The notes beneath the pieces are model-generated. The model saw nothing but the letters and a program-made list of their open reading frames with translations, made no database searches and was not told where the DNA came from. The position numbers and the translations under genes are program-made. DNA of 64,000 nucleotides, taken from assembly GCA_003971905.1 (NCBI GenBank), contig RSEE01000021.1, forward strand, positions 558,001 through 622,000. The letters are read 5' to 3'. Each line of letters begins with the position of its first letter. Position 1 is the first letter of the stretch. Of this stretch, positions 36,894 through 49,546 are shown piece by piece. The stretch is from Moniliella sp. 'wahieum' (lineage: Eukaryota; Basidiomycota; Moniliellomycetes; Moniliellales; Moniliellaceae).

Positions 36894-39800
36894 GTGTGGT
36901 TGTTGGATTGGCGGAAAAGGGGCGACAGTGACGATGAGAAAAGAGGAGACGGAAGTGGGTTGCCGCCTTTTGAGGGGGGGAGCGAATGGGAATTCGTATA
37001 AATGGTGCAGATGGGGCACAGGGTTGTGCAGGGGCAGGAACATAAGATGGATGAACGCCTGGCTGCGCCTGCTGCGCCTGCGCAGGCAGCGCATATGCTG
37101 CCGCCAACCGAATCCAGACCGTGTGACGCGTGAAACTGCACTGCCGTAGAGTCATGGAATCATTCTACAGCCCTGAGAGGCTCAGACCCCTCGGGTCCAT
37201 CAGGCGGCAGGGCGTGCAAAGCCATATGCTTCCACTGAACCGGCTTACACTGGCCGAATCCACGTTGAACTTGAAGCGAATCAACAATCTGGTGAGCGCG
37301 GTGAGCCTCAGGCGCTGGCCCGTCACGGTGACGGTGATGGCTGAACTGAGTCAGTACCAAAGCCAAGGCGAACAGGATCCGTTGCACACTGAATCTGTGC
37401 GTTGCAACCTGCTACAGCCGGAGTAGGTACGTCCGCAAAAAAGCCGCAGTGTCACGACGGTCACTACGTCAGGAGTGGCTAGTATCCTGGCAAGAGCATG
37501 AACGTTGGACCATGTGGCTGCAGCTGACACATGTGGCATGCGGCCAGGCGCGGGGACAGTGTGGTGTGGTTGGGGACAGAGACAGGCGGTGCGCAAGCCT
37601 GATCGGCAGCGACTGCCCCTCCTGCTCCCAGATGTAGCATCTGATCGCAGGCGAGGGGGCAGTGTGGGCGCACCTCGTGGGCTGGGGTGCGGCAGAGATA
37701 AGCGCTGCGGCTCAGCCCATGCCCAGTGCCCAGTGCCCATTCCCCAGCCGCGCGGACAGACGACCACCGCCACGCCCTGCGCAGACACCCACATTTCCCA
37801 TTTCCTATTTCCCATTTCCTATTTCCCATTTCCCATTGCACATTGCACATTGCACATTTCACTTGTCACAATTTCAGATCCCCCGCCCGTCACCGCGTCA
37901 CCGCATATCCCTTTCCGACCAGCACGTCCGGCCAAGCTCCTCCAGTCTGGGCCCGCACTTTAGGTCCCGTCCCAGGAGGAGTTTGAGGATGCGCTTCAGG
38001 AACGCACGGACCCTCCCCTCTTTTCCCGCACCCATCACCGCCGCCTATACTTATAGCATTGCTACGAGCCGCGTTGGACCCGAGAAGGTCCCATCCAAGC
38101 TAAGGCCCCGGGCCTGCTCCGCACATGTCCAGTAGAGCGCGCTCCGCAGTCCAACCAAGTGTGATGATGCAGATGATGGTTGGTTAAATTAGGTGCGACG
38201 GCCCGAGGGGCCATGCATTCGCGCGACGTGAATAGTCGCCCCCCACCCAAGTCCAAGTCGGATCATGGCCTAAATAAACAAACGCCACCAATCTTCTCGT
38301 ATCTGTGCGACGACTGTCGCCCCATCACCACTTAATAGTTTCCTTTCTCGGTCGCGCCTGCGGCGACACCCCTCTTTTGACGTGTCTTCCTTTCTACATC
38401 CCCTCTTGTATCCGTTTCCCCTTTTGAGCTAGCCTGTACCCCTGGTTGATGGGGATCCTTTCCCCACCACATCCATTCTCGTCTCTTCTCGTCTTCATCC
38501 TCGTCCTTTCTTGTTGCTTCCCGCCTATCATGTCCGACTCCTGCGCACATTCCAGCCAATTGAAGATTCAGTACAGGCAGCACCTTTACCCCCTAGCTCC
38601 CGCCCCCTCTTCCGACTTTGTCCTCCAGCTCTCCATCCGTCCAGTCGCGCGAGCCTTCCTTCAGCCGCGTCGATTCCCCGTACCAACGCATCGCGCTATT
38701 ACGTTCCGGCCACGTCGATAGCCGTCCCCGTCCAGTCTCAGCTCTGGCAGTGTTTGTCTGCCACTGCCTGCTCCCGTCCCTAAGACCAGGAGGCTTCAAA
38801 CACGTTACTACGGCCAAAGCCGGTACATATACGCAGCCTTGACACACGTGCAGCCCCCTCGGCTTCGCGCCCACAGGCTTCTCCTCGTCCCTATTAGCTC
38901 CGCTCGGATCCACCAACTAGCCCGAGCCTGAAACTACCGTGAGTCGACCTACCGTCTCCCAAGGGATTGTACCCCATAATCCCGGGCTAGCCCCCTGGCG
39001 ATGCCCGCCCCGTGACAGCAGGGAAGCGCACTGCCGGGTTCCTATGCACACCAACTTATGTGATGCATGTGAATTCACTTTGCCCAAGTCCCCGATCACC
39101 ACTATTATATGGGGGGCACCTTCTCTTCCTCTCTTCCGGCGGCAACCAGGCGGACTTCAGGGGCTGAAGTTGGCTCATCCCCCCGTGTTCGCTCCCATGT
39201 CATTTCGTAGTTGATCCACTTCGGCTCCTCGAGACAGGCGCTTTGGATAGGACCCTCGGCGACGCTGTCGGGGTGCAACTCTGGAGAAGAGGGGAGAGAT
39301 GGGCGCGCACGCGGTGAAAGGACGAGAGAAGGGTGCTGTGGTTGCACATGCGATTCCGAGTTCGGTGTACTTATACTACCGTTTCTATCTCACCCTTGTC
39401 TGTGGTCGTCCGGTTGGATCGGGGGGCGTCCCCCGGCTCATATGTGGTGTTCAAAGGGCGAGGTTACCCTAGGCATTACCCCTTGATTCATTAGTCGAAG
39501 GCCTCATTAATCACCGTGGCCGTGGGGAGTCGGAGCTGGAATGCAGCATACCGTCCCCCGGGCGGTAGTTTACGACGGTACGTTGAACGGCACACGGCTG
39601 GATCGCCTCTTGGTTTCCCACGGGGGATCTCTAGCCTACACGTCGGATACGACGGTTGCAAAAACTGTCTTTTGCCATGGAGGCAATCTTCACGACGGAG
39701 ACTGGTTTTAAGAGTAGATCAAAAAGCGACAGAAATTCAATTACGACTGATGGTCGGAGAGATGACATATAATGCGAAGGGCGCGACACAGAGAGAAGGT

Positions 39801-39895
39801 GGGTATTCAGTCACAAGATGGACATGGAGGGTAAATACTGCGTATGCTGGGGGAAGAAGGTGGGGAGGGGAGGGGGGGTCAACGGACCCGCAAGC
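36894..39895. other. Long intergenic region with one weak coding-like stretch
   Basis: About 3 kb. A long heptamer array lies at 37795-37871. At about 38540-38940 on the plus strand Ser/Arg-rich coding-like words appear in alternating frames (for example FSRVDSPYQRIALLRSGHVD) with a possible short intron at about 38820-38873, and 38939-39214 stays open with one CxxC. I cannot build a believable protein, so this is left unannotated. Nothing is seen at 39220-39895. Confidence 0.35.
37795..37871. repeat. Heptamer array TTTCCCA / TTGCACA, 11 copies
   Basis: Eleven consecutive 7-bp units in perfect register: TTTCCCA and TTTCCTA alternating, then three TTGCACA, TTTCACT and TGTCACA. Confidence 0.95.
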
Positions 39896-41580
39896 TCAGA
39901 CGTCCCACAACTCGGGGGGGAATTCAACGCCCGGACCGGAAACGAGCAAGCCATGCGCTTCGGGCGGGGGGTGCGAGGAAGCAGGTAAGTTTTTCCGGGC
40001 TCGGGGTTGGAGGTGGGGTTGGGTTCCGATGCGGGTTCGGGCACGGTCTCGCGCCATGAGAGTCAGCTGCTTGGAAGAGGGCTCGAGCGAGGCCAACGAC
40101 GAGGGCGTCGACACGCTTGTGCCCATCGTGCTCAATGAATAGGCCAGCGCATCCGCCGTAAACAGCGATGGGGTGTCCTCGGACGTGCCGAGCGGGATTC
40201 CCTCCCGACGCTCGGAGACAACCATGGGCCAGCGCCAGTGGTGGTGCATCGCGCGTTCTTGGGCGCGAAACGCTCGCGCCATTCCTGCGGGTGGAGAGGT
40301 AGTTCCACCAGGTCAAATGCCGTAAAGGGTTCTGGTGCGGTCCAGCGAGCCGAGCTGAGGCGGTATATAGCGAGAGCCAGGGGTGTGCCAGCGCTTCTTC
40401 GGCGGTCAAACGCTTGGCGGGGTCCCAGCAGAGAAGTTTGGCTACCAAATCCGCCGCTTGGGGATCACACGCTCCAAACAGTTGTGGCCACGCCTTCGGG
40501 TCCCGAACGGGCCAGCTGATAAACTTATCCTTCAGAGATGACGATACCTTGGATTGCCACACTGCTCTCCGGGGGGCCGAGAAGCCGAGCGATGCGCACT
40601 ACCTGATCCAGATTGTCCTGCCCGGGAAACAGGGGGAAGCCAAGGAGAATCTCAGCTAGGATGCACCCACAGCCCACATATCCAGCCCCGGGCCGTACCC
40701 CTCGGGAAAGTGGAGCAGCAGTTCGGGCGACGATACCAGCGGTCGTCACAAACGAAGACAAGGGGTCCCCGGGATAGTAGAGGTGGATTGGGAAGCATCG
40801 CGCCAAGGCATCGGCGTGCAGGCGTCGGCGCATAACGGAGGCCAAAAAGTCCAGTCGCAAGACAGGCTCGCCATCGATGTAGACGCTGATTGCAGCTGGG
40901 AGCCAAGTGCATCGGACCAAGCACGCGCCAAGCCGTAATCGCAAATGCGCAAGGTACAGTCGGAATTACCAACACATTGCTTGGCTTGAGATCGCGATGG
41001 ATAATGCGTGCGGCATGCATGTGGCGCACTCCACTCAGCAGTTGAACAGCAAAGTATTGCAGATGGCCATGGCTTAAAGGTTGACGGGAGCGGATGATCT
41101 GGCCTAGGTTGGCCTCGGAAGGGGCCATAAAGAGGTAAAGCTCTCCATACTCGACGAAGCGGGCGTCAATGTCGAGCAGAATGGTAGACTGGTCGCATTG
41201 GCTCATGTGCCGCATGATGGCTACCTCACGCAAGGCGTGTCGTGCTAGGATGCCATTGTGCATGACTTGATCGACCTTCTTGATCCTGGGGAAAGGGAGC
41301 ACAGATGAGCAAACGGGTCAGGGATGTGCGTGCAACAGGAGACGAAGGAGGCACAATGCGTACGCGACATGGTCGTTGAGTACTGTGTCGTACACCAGGG
41401 CAACCGACCCATACGAGCCCATGCCGAGGGAGCGCACAAACGAGTACCGCTTGCGGACATGAAAGGTGGCGTTCAAACACTCAAACGCGTGGTACCCCAT
41501 GGCGTCCAAGTATTGGCGATCAAATGGGTTCGATACGAGGAGGGGGCATCGTCTGTTGGCGTTTCTAGGCCAAGTACCAT
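39896..41580 (-). CDS. Divergent MAP kinase-like protein kinase
   Basis: CMGC-type Ser/Thr kinase nearest to MAP kinases. The start is taken at the ATG at 41580 ([15 protein letters not shown]). The glycine loop [12 protein letters not shown] is followed by an intron at 41286-41363 (GTACGC...CAG) that joins DHVA to IKK (catalytic Lys). Then [33 protein letters not shown] (DYG in place of DFG), [33 protein letters not shown] and [18 protein letters not shown]. Between DYG and WYRRPE lie about 60 residues, well above the usual length, and the residues before VTTRWYR read SSF rather than a TxY dual-phosphorylation motif. A C-terminal tail of about 120 residues ends near 39896. About 535 codons. 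Frame breaks in the activation segment make its exact sequence uncertain. Confidence 0.85.
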
Positions 41581-43854
41581 GCCGAGGGTTGGATCGTTGG
41601 GGGCGATAGAGAGGGCGGAGCAGGCGCGTGGAGGAGGGGTGTGGATGGGCGGCGGGAGCGGCGAGTGCGCGTCGGCACGGAGGCAGCGCGCGTGAGCATG
41701 GCGGAGACGTGAGCAGAGGTGGGAGGGGGGAGGGAGAAGGCGAGGGCGGTGGTGATGGCGAGGGCGGTGCTGACGCGGGATGTGTTGGTTGGTGCCTGCT
41801 AGCAAGGGGGCTAGTAATAAGGCCTAACAACCATCGCCCAATCCAGACGCAGCACAAGCACCAGCTGCGCGGCACTGCTCTGACGGCGGCCCAGTTGGGT
41901 GGGCTGGGCGAGGGCTGGGCGGGAGCTGTGCTGCGCCCCGATGCTGAAATCGACGCAGATCGAGGGACCGTCGGGGCAGCGCAGAGTTGTGCAGCCGAGC
42001 TTGTGCAGCCTCTGCGCGCCTCACTGCCCCCTGCCGCTCCCCCGCACACGGCATATGCGGCGCCCGGCCGTGTGTGCTTTATTGCCGCGCCCAGGGTGTG
42101 GAGGGTCGCGGCTGGGTAGCATGGTTCGCATGCGTCATCAGTGCATCCGTATTCAATCCGTTCGCACAGCTCCTCTGCGGCCCTCTCGGCCTCTGCATGC
42201 CATGCCATGCGGCCGCGCCAGGCCGCCCGCTACATCTATATCACCGGCGCCGCACCCACCCGTGGGCACGGGGGCAGCATCCCCGCCCGCTGGGGAAGCT
42301 TAACTCCACACAGCCCAGGTGCGGTCTCTGTCTGATATATGACTCGTCTGCGTTGCAGCACGACCCTTCCCCGCAGATGGCGGCTGAAAGCTGAAACGTG
42401 TGCGCTAATAAAGCACTGCGTCTTAACGACTGCCACTGCGGCATCCGCACTCAGTACAACGAACGAATGCAGAAGCACGATGCTTGCTGTCAATTGCATC
42501 CGGAAACAAATGGCATCGTGCGAAAATTAATGACGCTTTGAATGCCGGTGAGACTATGCCAGTGCAATGTCTCCTACTCGCCCAACTCCTCTCTCAGGAG
42601 GAAAAAACAGCAACCCCTGTCCCTGTCACGTGTGGTGACGTCGATGGCTTTGGACGCCAACTGCTATTCCCGCCACCCGATCAGGCCAAAGCACACACCC
42701 ATCCACATCCCTGCTCCACTCTGCTCCGCTCCATCAACCATGTCGCGCATCGAGGCCAGGTTGCCCAACCTTATTTGCTCATCCCCCGTCAGGGGAAGAA
42801 CATAGCCGAGAGAGTCGGATAGAAAAAACAACGCCTGAGGGCATGTGTGACATGTGATCAGAGCTACTATTCGCGCTGGATCTGGTCTGCTTTTTTGGTC
42901 GAGACCTCCCCAAGCACAACGCATCCGGCAGTGTAGCGTCGTAGAGAGCGGACACCATCGTGGCACGCGCAAAGTGCAGAACGGAACCATGTTCGCCCAT
43001 TCCACACCCGCGGGTACGAAAGAGAGGGTGGGCATGCATCCATCGTCTACAAAAGAGCCTATCACACCCAGCGACGTTTGGGCCGTATATAGGTCCAGAT
43101 AATAAGAGCTGTCAGACAACAGGTCCGGGAGCAGACAAGGTCTTAACATGGATCTGATTAACTGATTCGTTGTGGACGAGCATGTACGATCCAAACACTT
43201 CGAGAACTGAAACGTACGTTGAACCCCGAGACCTTTCCCCGCCGTTTCTTGCGCTTTTATCGCGCTGACCGACAGGGGCAGAGCCGCGGTGAGTTATAAC
43301 TGCCTTTGATCCAATACGACCTAGCACGATTCTGGCATCAGCCATCGTGGTATCTCCTCAAGGAGTAGGCGCGCGCAGATTAGCAGTTGTCGTTCCCAAA
43401 GTGAGCATGCCCCACATATATGACATCATTCCGTACTGGCTCCCGCTACCGGCCCCCCCCCCCTCTGTTGTTCGGCATCAGACCCATAGAAGGCGCGAGC
43501 GTAATGCCAGGCGAGTGAACCCTTTCATCTTCAGCAACCTCATCCGCACGAACCAGAGAACCCACCGCACGGCGGTACAGCCGATGAACTTGATCCATTA
43601 GCAGGCGGACCGCACGCCAAGAGGATGCCCGGTGTCAGAGGGGGGAGGTCGATGATCGATGATGGCCGAGGAGCTAAACTGCCAATGAATACCCAAGCCT
43701 GCCGCCGCCACACAACGAGAAAAGGATCGAGATCCCAACCCAACTGCTACCATTCATTGCCATTCCCAGAGGCGCGGGGGAGAGCCAGATAGAAAGGGAC
43801 CGGGCAATGGGGGGCAAGGGCACAAGGTCCGGCACGGTCCCCGCACAAAATGTC
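41581..43854. other. Long intergenic region MAPK-like / HSE1
   Basis: About 2.3 kb. GC-rich sequence directly upstream of the kinase (41600-42300) has overlapping frames without recognisable protein; 42400-43850 is mixed. A minus-strand open stretch at 42664-43345 gives no coherent protein. Nothing further is supported. Confidence 0.4.
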
Positions 43855-45666
43855 TCATGGGTGCCCCGGCGCGGTCTGGGGAAACGCGCGCCAGTACCAC
43901 TCGGCGTACTCGGGCGAGTTGATGTCCATCCCGGGCGGCGGTTGGGGGGGTAGCGGGCTGGTCCTGGCGGTGTGGGGCCAAGGAGATCCGAAGCCGGGGT
44001 CGAGAGGGGCCGTGGATTGCCGCAGTCGCGGCCGTGGGGGAGGCAGTCGTAGCTATAGGGTCCGGGGCAGTCATCCCAGCCCTTGCTGTGCACTCGCAGG
44101 GGTCGATGAAGCAAGGGAGGAAGGAGTGGCAAGCTGGCGTACCGCGTGCGTGCTTGTTCGAGTTTATCGCTCACTCCACGCCAGTTCGGCCAACTTGACT
44201 TGGTACCGATCGATGAGCTCGGCAAGTTTCGGGGCGATATCGGTAGCATCTTGGTACATTGCGTCGAGGGCGGCTTTGTCCGCCGAACTGACCGATTGAT
44301 TGGGGTCAAGCGAGGCCAATTTGAGCGCCAACGTATCAACCACAGAAGAGGAACCAAGAAGCGACGCTTCCAACGCCCGGTCCCGACCCAAATCGTCGGG
44401 TGTGGGATTGGGAAGAACCTCAACATGGGTGATAGGGAAGAGACCCACTTTTCCCCGCAGCTCCCCGGTCCACCACTGCTCGTACGTCTGTCCACCACCC
44501 CGAATCACATCTCCTGCTTGGAACTTCAACAACCCCTCCTCCGGCGAGGTAAAGTCATACAGGCCCCGTACCCAGGATGAAACGACCTTCTCGTCCTTAA
44601 CAGGAGGCGATTCTCCCCACGACGAGGAGGAGGAGGTAGAGCTGGGTGACGTTGCTCTTCCCTCAGCTGGGTGTGGCAGTCAGGGGGGCGACTGCAGCTG
44701 CGGCTGTAACCGTCGGAGCAAAGGTAGCCCAGCCGGAGAAACATCGACCAGCTGGGGTTGGTTCGATCCTACGACAGCGGGTGCAGAAGATGGAGGGTTG
44801 GCGCTCTGGGTGAAAAACGGATTGGTAGAACTCATCGGGGTATAGCTGGCCGGGGTTGGCTGGGGGGGTTGGCTGGCCGGGGGTTGGCTGGCTGGAGGTT
44901 GGCTGGCTGGAGGTTGGCTGGCTGGAGGTTGGCTGGCCGGAGGTTGGCTGGCCGGAAGTTGGCTAGCTGGGGTTGGCTTGTCGGCTGCCCCAAAGGGGCA
45001 AATCCGCTGGGGGCGGTTGCGCTTCCACTGTCGCCAGCGCCCGAGCCGGCATAGTCGTTAGAAGCCCATTGGCTGCGCCCCCCCTGATCCTGCAGCGACA
45101 GGGCCAGTACTCTCCTCAATTCTTCGTCCTCAGTGTCCTCAGTGTCTTGGACAGCAGCAGGCGAAGCGGCGGAGAGGTCAAAGTCTACCAGAAGGGGGAA
45201 GAGTTAGTGCTTCCCTTAGAAAAACGGGGACGAAGAAGGACGAACTCTGGGACTTGAGAGCAGAATATGTGTTTTGGAGGAGAGTGCCGGACATGCCCGC
45301 TTTGGTCAGATCGGAGGCCCACTCTTTGATGAGTCCTAGGATGCGCGTGCGAACGGGCGTGGAGACGTTGGCAGTGTCGTGCACCATGTGGTTGAGCTGG
45401 ATGCAGAAGTCCGGGTTTGACATTTCGGGACACATGATGTTTCCGGGCACATTCTTGCCAAGGGCGTCGGCCAACGTGAGTGCGTACTCCTGCACTTGAG
45501 CACTAGGCTGCTGGAGGCGGACCGTGAGGGCATCCAGCACTTGGCGGAGAGCATGGGCGCCGTTGTTGCTGACGCGGTCGCAGATGTCGAGGTTGATCTG
45601 CCAGTCCTCAGTGGGCAGACCCGCATCGGTGGCCTTGGCGACCAGCTCTTGGTACGGGTTGGACAT
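43855..45666 (-). CDS. HSE1: ESCRT-0 subunit HSE1 (STAM homologue)
   Basis: Partner of Vps27 on endosomes; binds ubiquitinated cargo and feeds it to the multivesicular body pathway. The start is taken at the ATG at 45666 (MSNPYQELVAKATDAGLPTE). A VHS domain follows (WQINLDICDRVSNNGAHAL, IKEWASDLTKAG). An intron at 45185-45245 (GTTCGT...TAG, CACTAAC branch) leads to FDLSAASPAAV. A ubiquitin-interacting motif comes next (EDEELRRVLALSLQDQGG). A Pro/Ala/Asn/Gln segment is encoded by a 15-bp repeat. The SH3 domain shows LKFQAGDVIRGG, YEQWWTGELRGKVGLFP and THVEVLPNP, followed by the GAT-like helices (YQDATDIAPKLAELIDRYQV). The C-terminus reads GMDINSPEYAEWYWRAFPQT before TGA at 43857-43855. About 580 codons. 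Domain order matches Hse1/STAM. A few frame breaks. Confidence 0.92.
44867..44971. repeat. 15-bp minisatellite inside HSE1, 7 copies
   Basis: Seven copies of a unit close to GGTTGGCTGGCTGGA. Being 15 bp long it keeps frame and encodes five-residue repeats (PANLQ or similar) between the UIM and SH3 regions. Confidence 0.93.
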
Positions 45667-46094
45667 GAAGAGCAAAGGATGGTGATTGGCAACAAGGCCC
45701 CGGGCGACGGCAGATAGGCGGGACCTGCCAGGCGGTCGGTTGGGCCGTGCGCTGATGCCCTGTGGCGGCTGCGGAGCGGAGCGCAGCGTAGTCAGCCTGG
45801 CTGCTCAGCCTGAGCGCTCACTGAGCCAGTCTGCGGCCATGCCGTAAGGGGGCTGGTTATCATGCCACAACCCCACCCAGTCACACTCATGTCACGTGTC
45901 CCTTCAGGATGCATGATGCACACTGTCTCCCCAGTCGCTTGGGCGTGGAGCAAGGCTGCGCCGTTGTCGCCCTGTCCCTTAACCCTCCCCTGCGCCACCA
46001 CCGTGTTCCGCACCTACCACCTCCTACCTCTCAAATACCATACGTGCATCGGCCAGCATGTGCAACGGCATGGATTGCAGGATACGTTTACGAC
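45667..46094. other. Short intergenic region HSE1 / NAN1-like
   Basis: HSE1 promoter and 3' UTR of the next minus-strand gene. No gene seen. Confidence 0.5.
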
Positions 46095-49000
46095 TCACTC
46101 GTTCGGGCCCTTGCGTTTGCGGCCGTTCGATTTGGCAGGCCGCGCAACGATCGGAAGGTCTGGCGTCGCGGGCGGGCAAGGCGTCGTTTTGGCCTGTGGC
46201 TTACCTTGTGGCTTTGCCGGCGTATCGGGCACAACTACATCCTTGCGCTCCTCCAGCACAATGTCGCCCAACGCCGCCGTCAGCAGGTCCAGGCCCGGTG
46301 CACCGAGAGAAATGTGGACGGACTGGGCGCGCTCACTTTGCCCCGGCAGCGCAGTTGTGAAGGAGGGGCCTTGGGCTGTGAAGAAGGAAAGGGTGGACGT
46401 GGCCTGAGCGTCGGAGGAGGGGGGCAGCGCATCGGTAAACGCCGTATCCCCATCCTCGTCCTTGTCGTTCTCCTCGGCATGTTCCACGGGTGGGCAACCG
46501 CGTCCGGCGGGTGGCAAAAGTGCCTTTTGTACCGAGGCCAGAAGAGAACCGACCGAGGGCAGCAAGTGCGCCGGCGCGTCGAACGGACGTAGCAAGGCCA
46601 AACCGGCATGGGCTTCCGGTTGAGCTGCAGCTGGCCGGGCGTGGTAAGGGGCTTGGGATGAGGCAACAACGGGCGTGTCCAGTGACGGCCCCACCAGCTG
46701 TGCCCACAGCGACGGCTGTTCTTTGTCCAAAAATTGGTGCAGTACCCGCGAGGCGGAGGGAGCGGGTTGGTGCCAAAGGCCAACACGTCCCAATTGGACG
46801 TCAGACCAAGAAGGACAGTGTCACAGCTTTGATTTGTCTGCTCAGGCGCCAGAGGTGACACACAGAGGGAGAGGACTGTCCGCAGGCGTGGCAGGAACCC
46901 TGTTTGGGTCATCTTGAGCGTGCTCGATTTGGTCTTGGACCGAGATCCAAGCGAGAGGGAGATAAGCTCCATTGTGCTCCTCTCGCTACCCTCCTGGCAA
47001 ACCACAATCCGGCCGATCATGTTGGATGAGGCGGGACCTGGGGAAGGAAGCAAGTTGATAATCCGCTGTTGTCCCTTGGCGTTTCCCGCAACAGAAGCGT
47101 GGGCAACACACACGCCCTCTAGCACATCCAGCACAGCCACTGCTAACGGGCTGGCAGCCACTAAAGTCCGTACCACGGACGTAGACGATGTCCAGGCCAC
47201 ATGGCTGACCGACTGAAGCCCCATCGTGCCCAAGGGGAAAGTACGAAGGATGCCGGCCGATCCCGAGGTGAGGGCCTGCGGCGACGCATCAATCAACGTG
47301 ACTGCACCCCATGGCTGGTCTTCCGAGGTAGAGGGCAGTCGCGGGTCGTACGACCATCCCACCGCCAGAAGTTCCCCACTTGCATCCCATTGCATCGATG
47401 TGGGTTGGGCATTGCGGAAACTCAACACCGCACCGAGACGCCAAGAACGCACGGCGCCCCTGGCCGAAGGGCGGGACGCCAAGCACCATAGTCGGACCGA
47501 ACCATCAGTCGAAAGCGTGGCAAGTCGAGGGTACGGGTCGGTAGCAGGAGCGGTTGGGGGAGGAGCAAAAGCAGCAGCGGTGACGGTGCCATTATGAGGA
47601 CGCTCGATCCGAGAGGCAAGCCTGTATCCAGGAGTTGAGGCCTGTGCATGCCACAAGACCAAAGCCTGCTCCTGTTCCACTAGGGTCCCATCGGATTGAA
47701 TTGCAGCGAGGCGGGATTCGACCGTCGCAAGCCAAGGGGGCAACGAGGCTTTGGTCCACACCGAAGAGCTTGCGTTCAATGCCGCAGGGGAGGGGAGAGA
47801 GGGCAGCAACCCTCGGTCGGACAGGTTCGGGCATCACATCGTCTTTGGCACCCACGCGATTGTCTGGAGCAGTTTCGAGGGTAAGAAGGTGCTGATCCAA
47901 ACCCGGGTCAACGATTTGGACGCTGGCCGGCCGAGGACCAGGAAGAAGAGCCAAATTCCCTGAAACGGCCAGGGGTACGCCCAAGGACGCGGTCGGCTGA
48001 TTTGAAGCCAAAGCCGGGTCGACAGCCCGGGCACCCTCGGGGCATAAATCTGGTCCATACGCAGCGTCGATGCATTGAGCACGGCAGTTGACCCATCGGA
48101 ACAGGTCACAGCGTAGAATCCCATCGACTCCGTCTGAGTAGGTGTCCGCCGCGTCGTCCCACCCACTGCTGTTTTGGCCCTGCACCCAAGATGGGCATAG
48201 GTGGGACGGGCGCAATGGCAGTGATGAAAGCTGGCAAACGAGGTGCAAATTCCTTCTTGGTCTCATTGCCTCCCCCACCTGCCGACACTCCAATCTGCCA
48301 TACGACCAGCGTCGACTCGTCACCTCCTGAAAGCACAACTGCGTCCTCTAGCAAAAGACAGGGCGCGAACAGGGTGCGGATGCCAGTGCATAGCGGTGCT
48401 AGCAACGTACGTGCCGACCTGGGCCACGCCATTCCGCTTGGCGGTTGTTTGGCTTGCTGAATCAAGCGATCAAAGCCACTAGAAGCCAAGAGGCCAGGCC
48501 AGAGACGAACCATACCATTGGTATCGCCAGTTGCTAGCGTGTCGGTGACTGAGGGAACGGCAAGGGCCGTAATAGGGTACTTGGTCGGAATCTTAACCCA
48601 GGTACGAGGGGTGCCTTGTCCTTTGGCCGAAACCAGTGCGGCCCTCGTTTTGGCCAAGTAGAGTCCCTGCAATCCTGCGGCGATCAGAACTTGGTTATCC
48701 GACGAGATACTAACCGCCTTGATCGTGTCAGGCAGGTGGACGAGATCCGTCACTGGGTACGGCTTGCGCCCCCCCACGCTCATGTCCACCGCCAAAATAC
48801 GACCGTCTGAAGCTGCGACAAACGCATGCGGAGTTTCCACGCCATCGTCATTGGGCGAGATCATAGCTGGCAGGAGGGCAACAACCAAAGCATCCTGGGT
48901 GGCAGAAAGGATATCGGATGTGCGTAGCAGTTGCGGGTCCAGATAATCAAACTCGAGGAGGGTAAACTTGGATGTTAGAGCTAGGAGACGGGCCGTGTTG

Positions 49001-49546
49001 CTTGGATGAAGACAGACCGCAACAACCGTGCCTGAAGAGATGGGCACAGGCAAAACTCCCGCGGAACGGTTGGTGGAACGAACAACAATACGGACACCGG
49101 AAGAACGAGGGAAAAAACAGCGATCCATCGTGACTCCACACTGGTGCCATACGAGACACCTGTCCGGGTGTTAATGGGATGGATGGAAGCATGCCACCTG
49201 GCGCCTTCGACGATACCGACGGGTTCTTTTTGTCCTTGCTCCTCTTATTACTCTTGGGCGTATGGGACGGAAGTGGGTCTTTCCCCTCCTTCTTGTGCTT
49301 GTGACCAGGCTCTTGGCTCCGCTTTCGGTCGGGCCTGTCGTGTGCCATCTTAGCAGGAAAAGGGGATGGTGTTACCGCGTTCTTATCTGAGAGCGGGATT
49401 GCGGCGGGTGGATGTGCATCGGTAGCGTTGGATGGAACAGAATTGGAGAGGTCCCCCGCCTGGAGACCGCCGCTCTTTCGACTCTTGGCCATCGGCGAGC
49501 CTGGGCTGGAGGGGTCTGTCGGTGGAAGTGGTCGCGAGTCGATCAT
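46095..49546 (-). CDS. WD-repeat U3 snoRNP protein, NAN1/UTP17 (WDR75)-like
   Basis: Probable nucleolar component of the t-UTP part of the small-subunit processome, linking rDNA transcription to pre-18S processing. The N-terminus is basic and disordered (RPDRKRSQEPGHKHKKEGK). WD-like blades follow: FPRSSGVRIVVRSTNRSAGV, SSGTVVAVCLHPSNTARLLA, LHLPDTIKAVSISSDNQVLI and YPITALAVPSVTDTLATGDT-NGMVRLWPGL. Near 48400 a frame-broken LHWH.HPVRTLFAP block with LSGGDESTLVVWQI is typical of WDR75/Nan1. A second propeller follows (RPHNGTVTAAAFAPP, LATLSTDGSVRLWCL, FRNAQPTSMQWDASGELLAV). The tail is Pro/Ala-rich and ends with basic KSNGRKRKGPNE. About 1150 codons, longer than yeast Nan1 (896). The NAN1 call rests on the two-propeller layout and the LHWH block; another two-propeller WD protein is possible. 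Confidence 0.75.

Noticed and set aside
44755-44775. tRNA T-loop-like GGTTCGATCC
   Set aside because: It lies inside the HSE1 coding region and no matching acceptor, D or anticodon arms were found.
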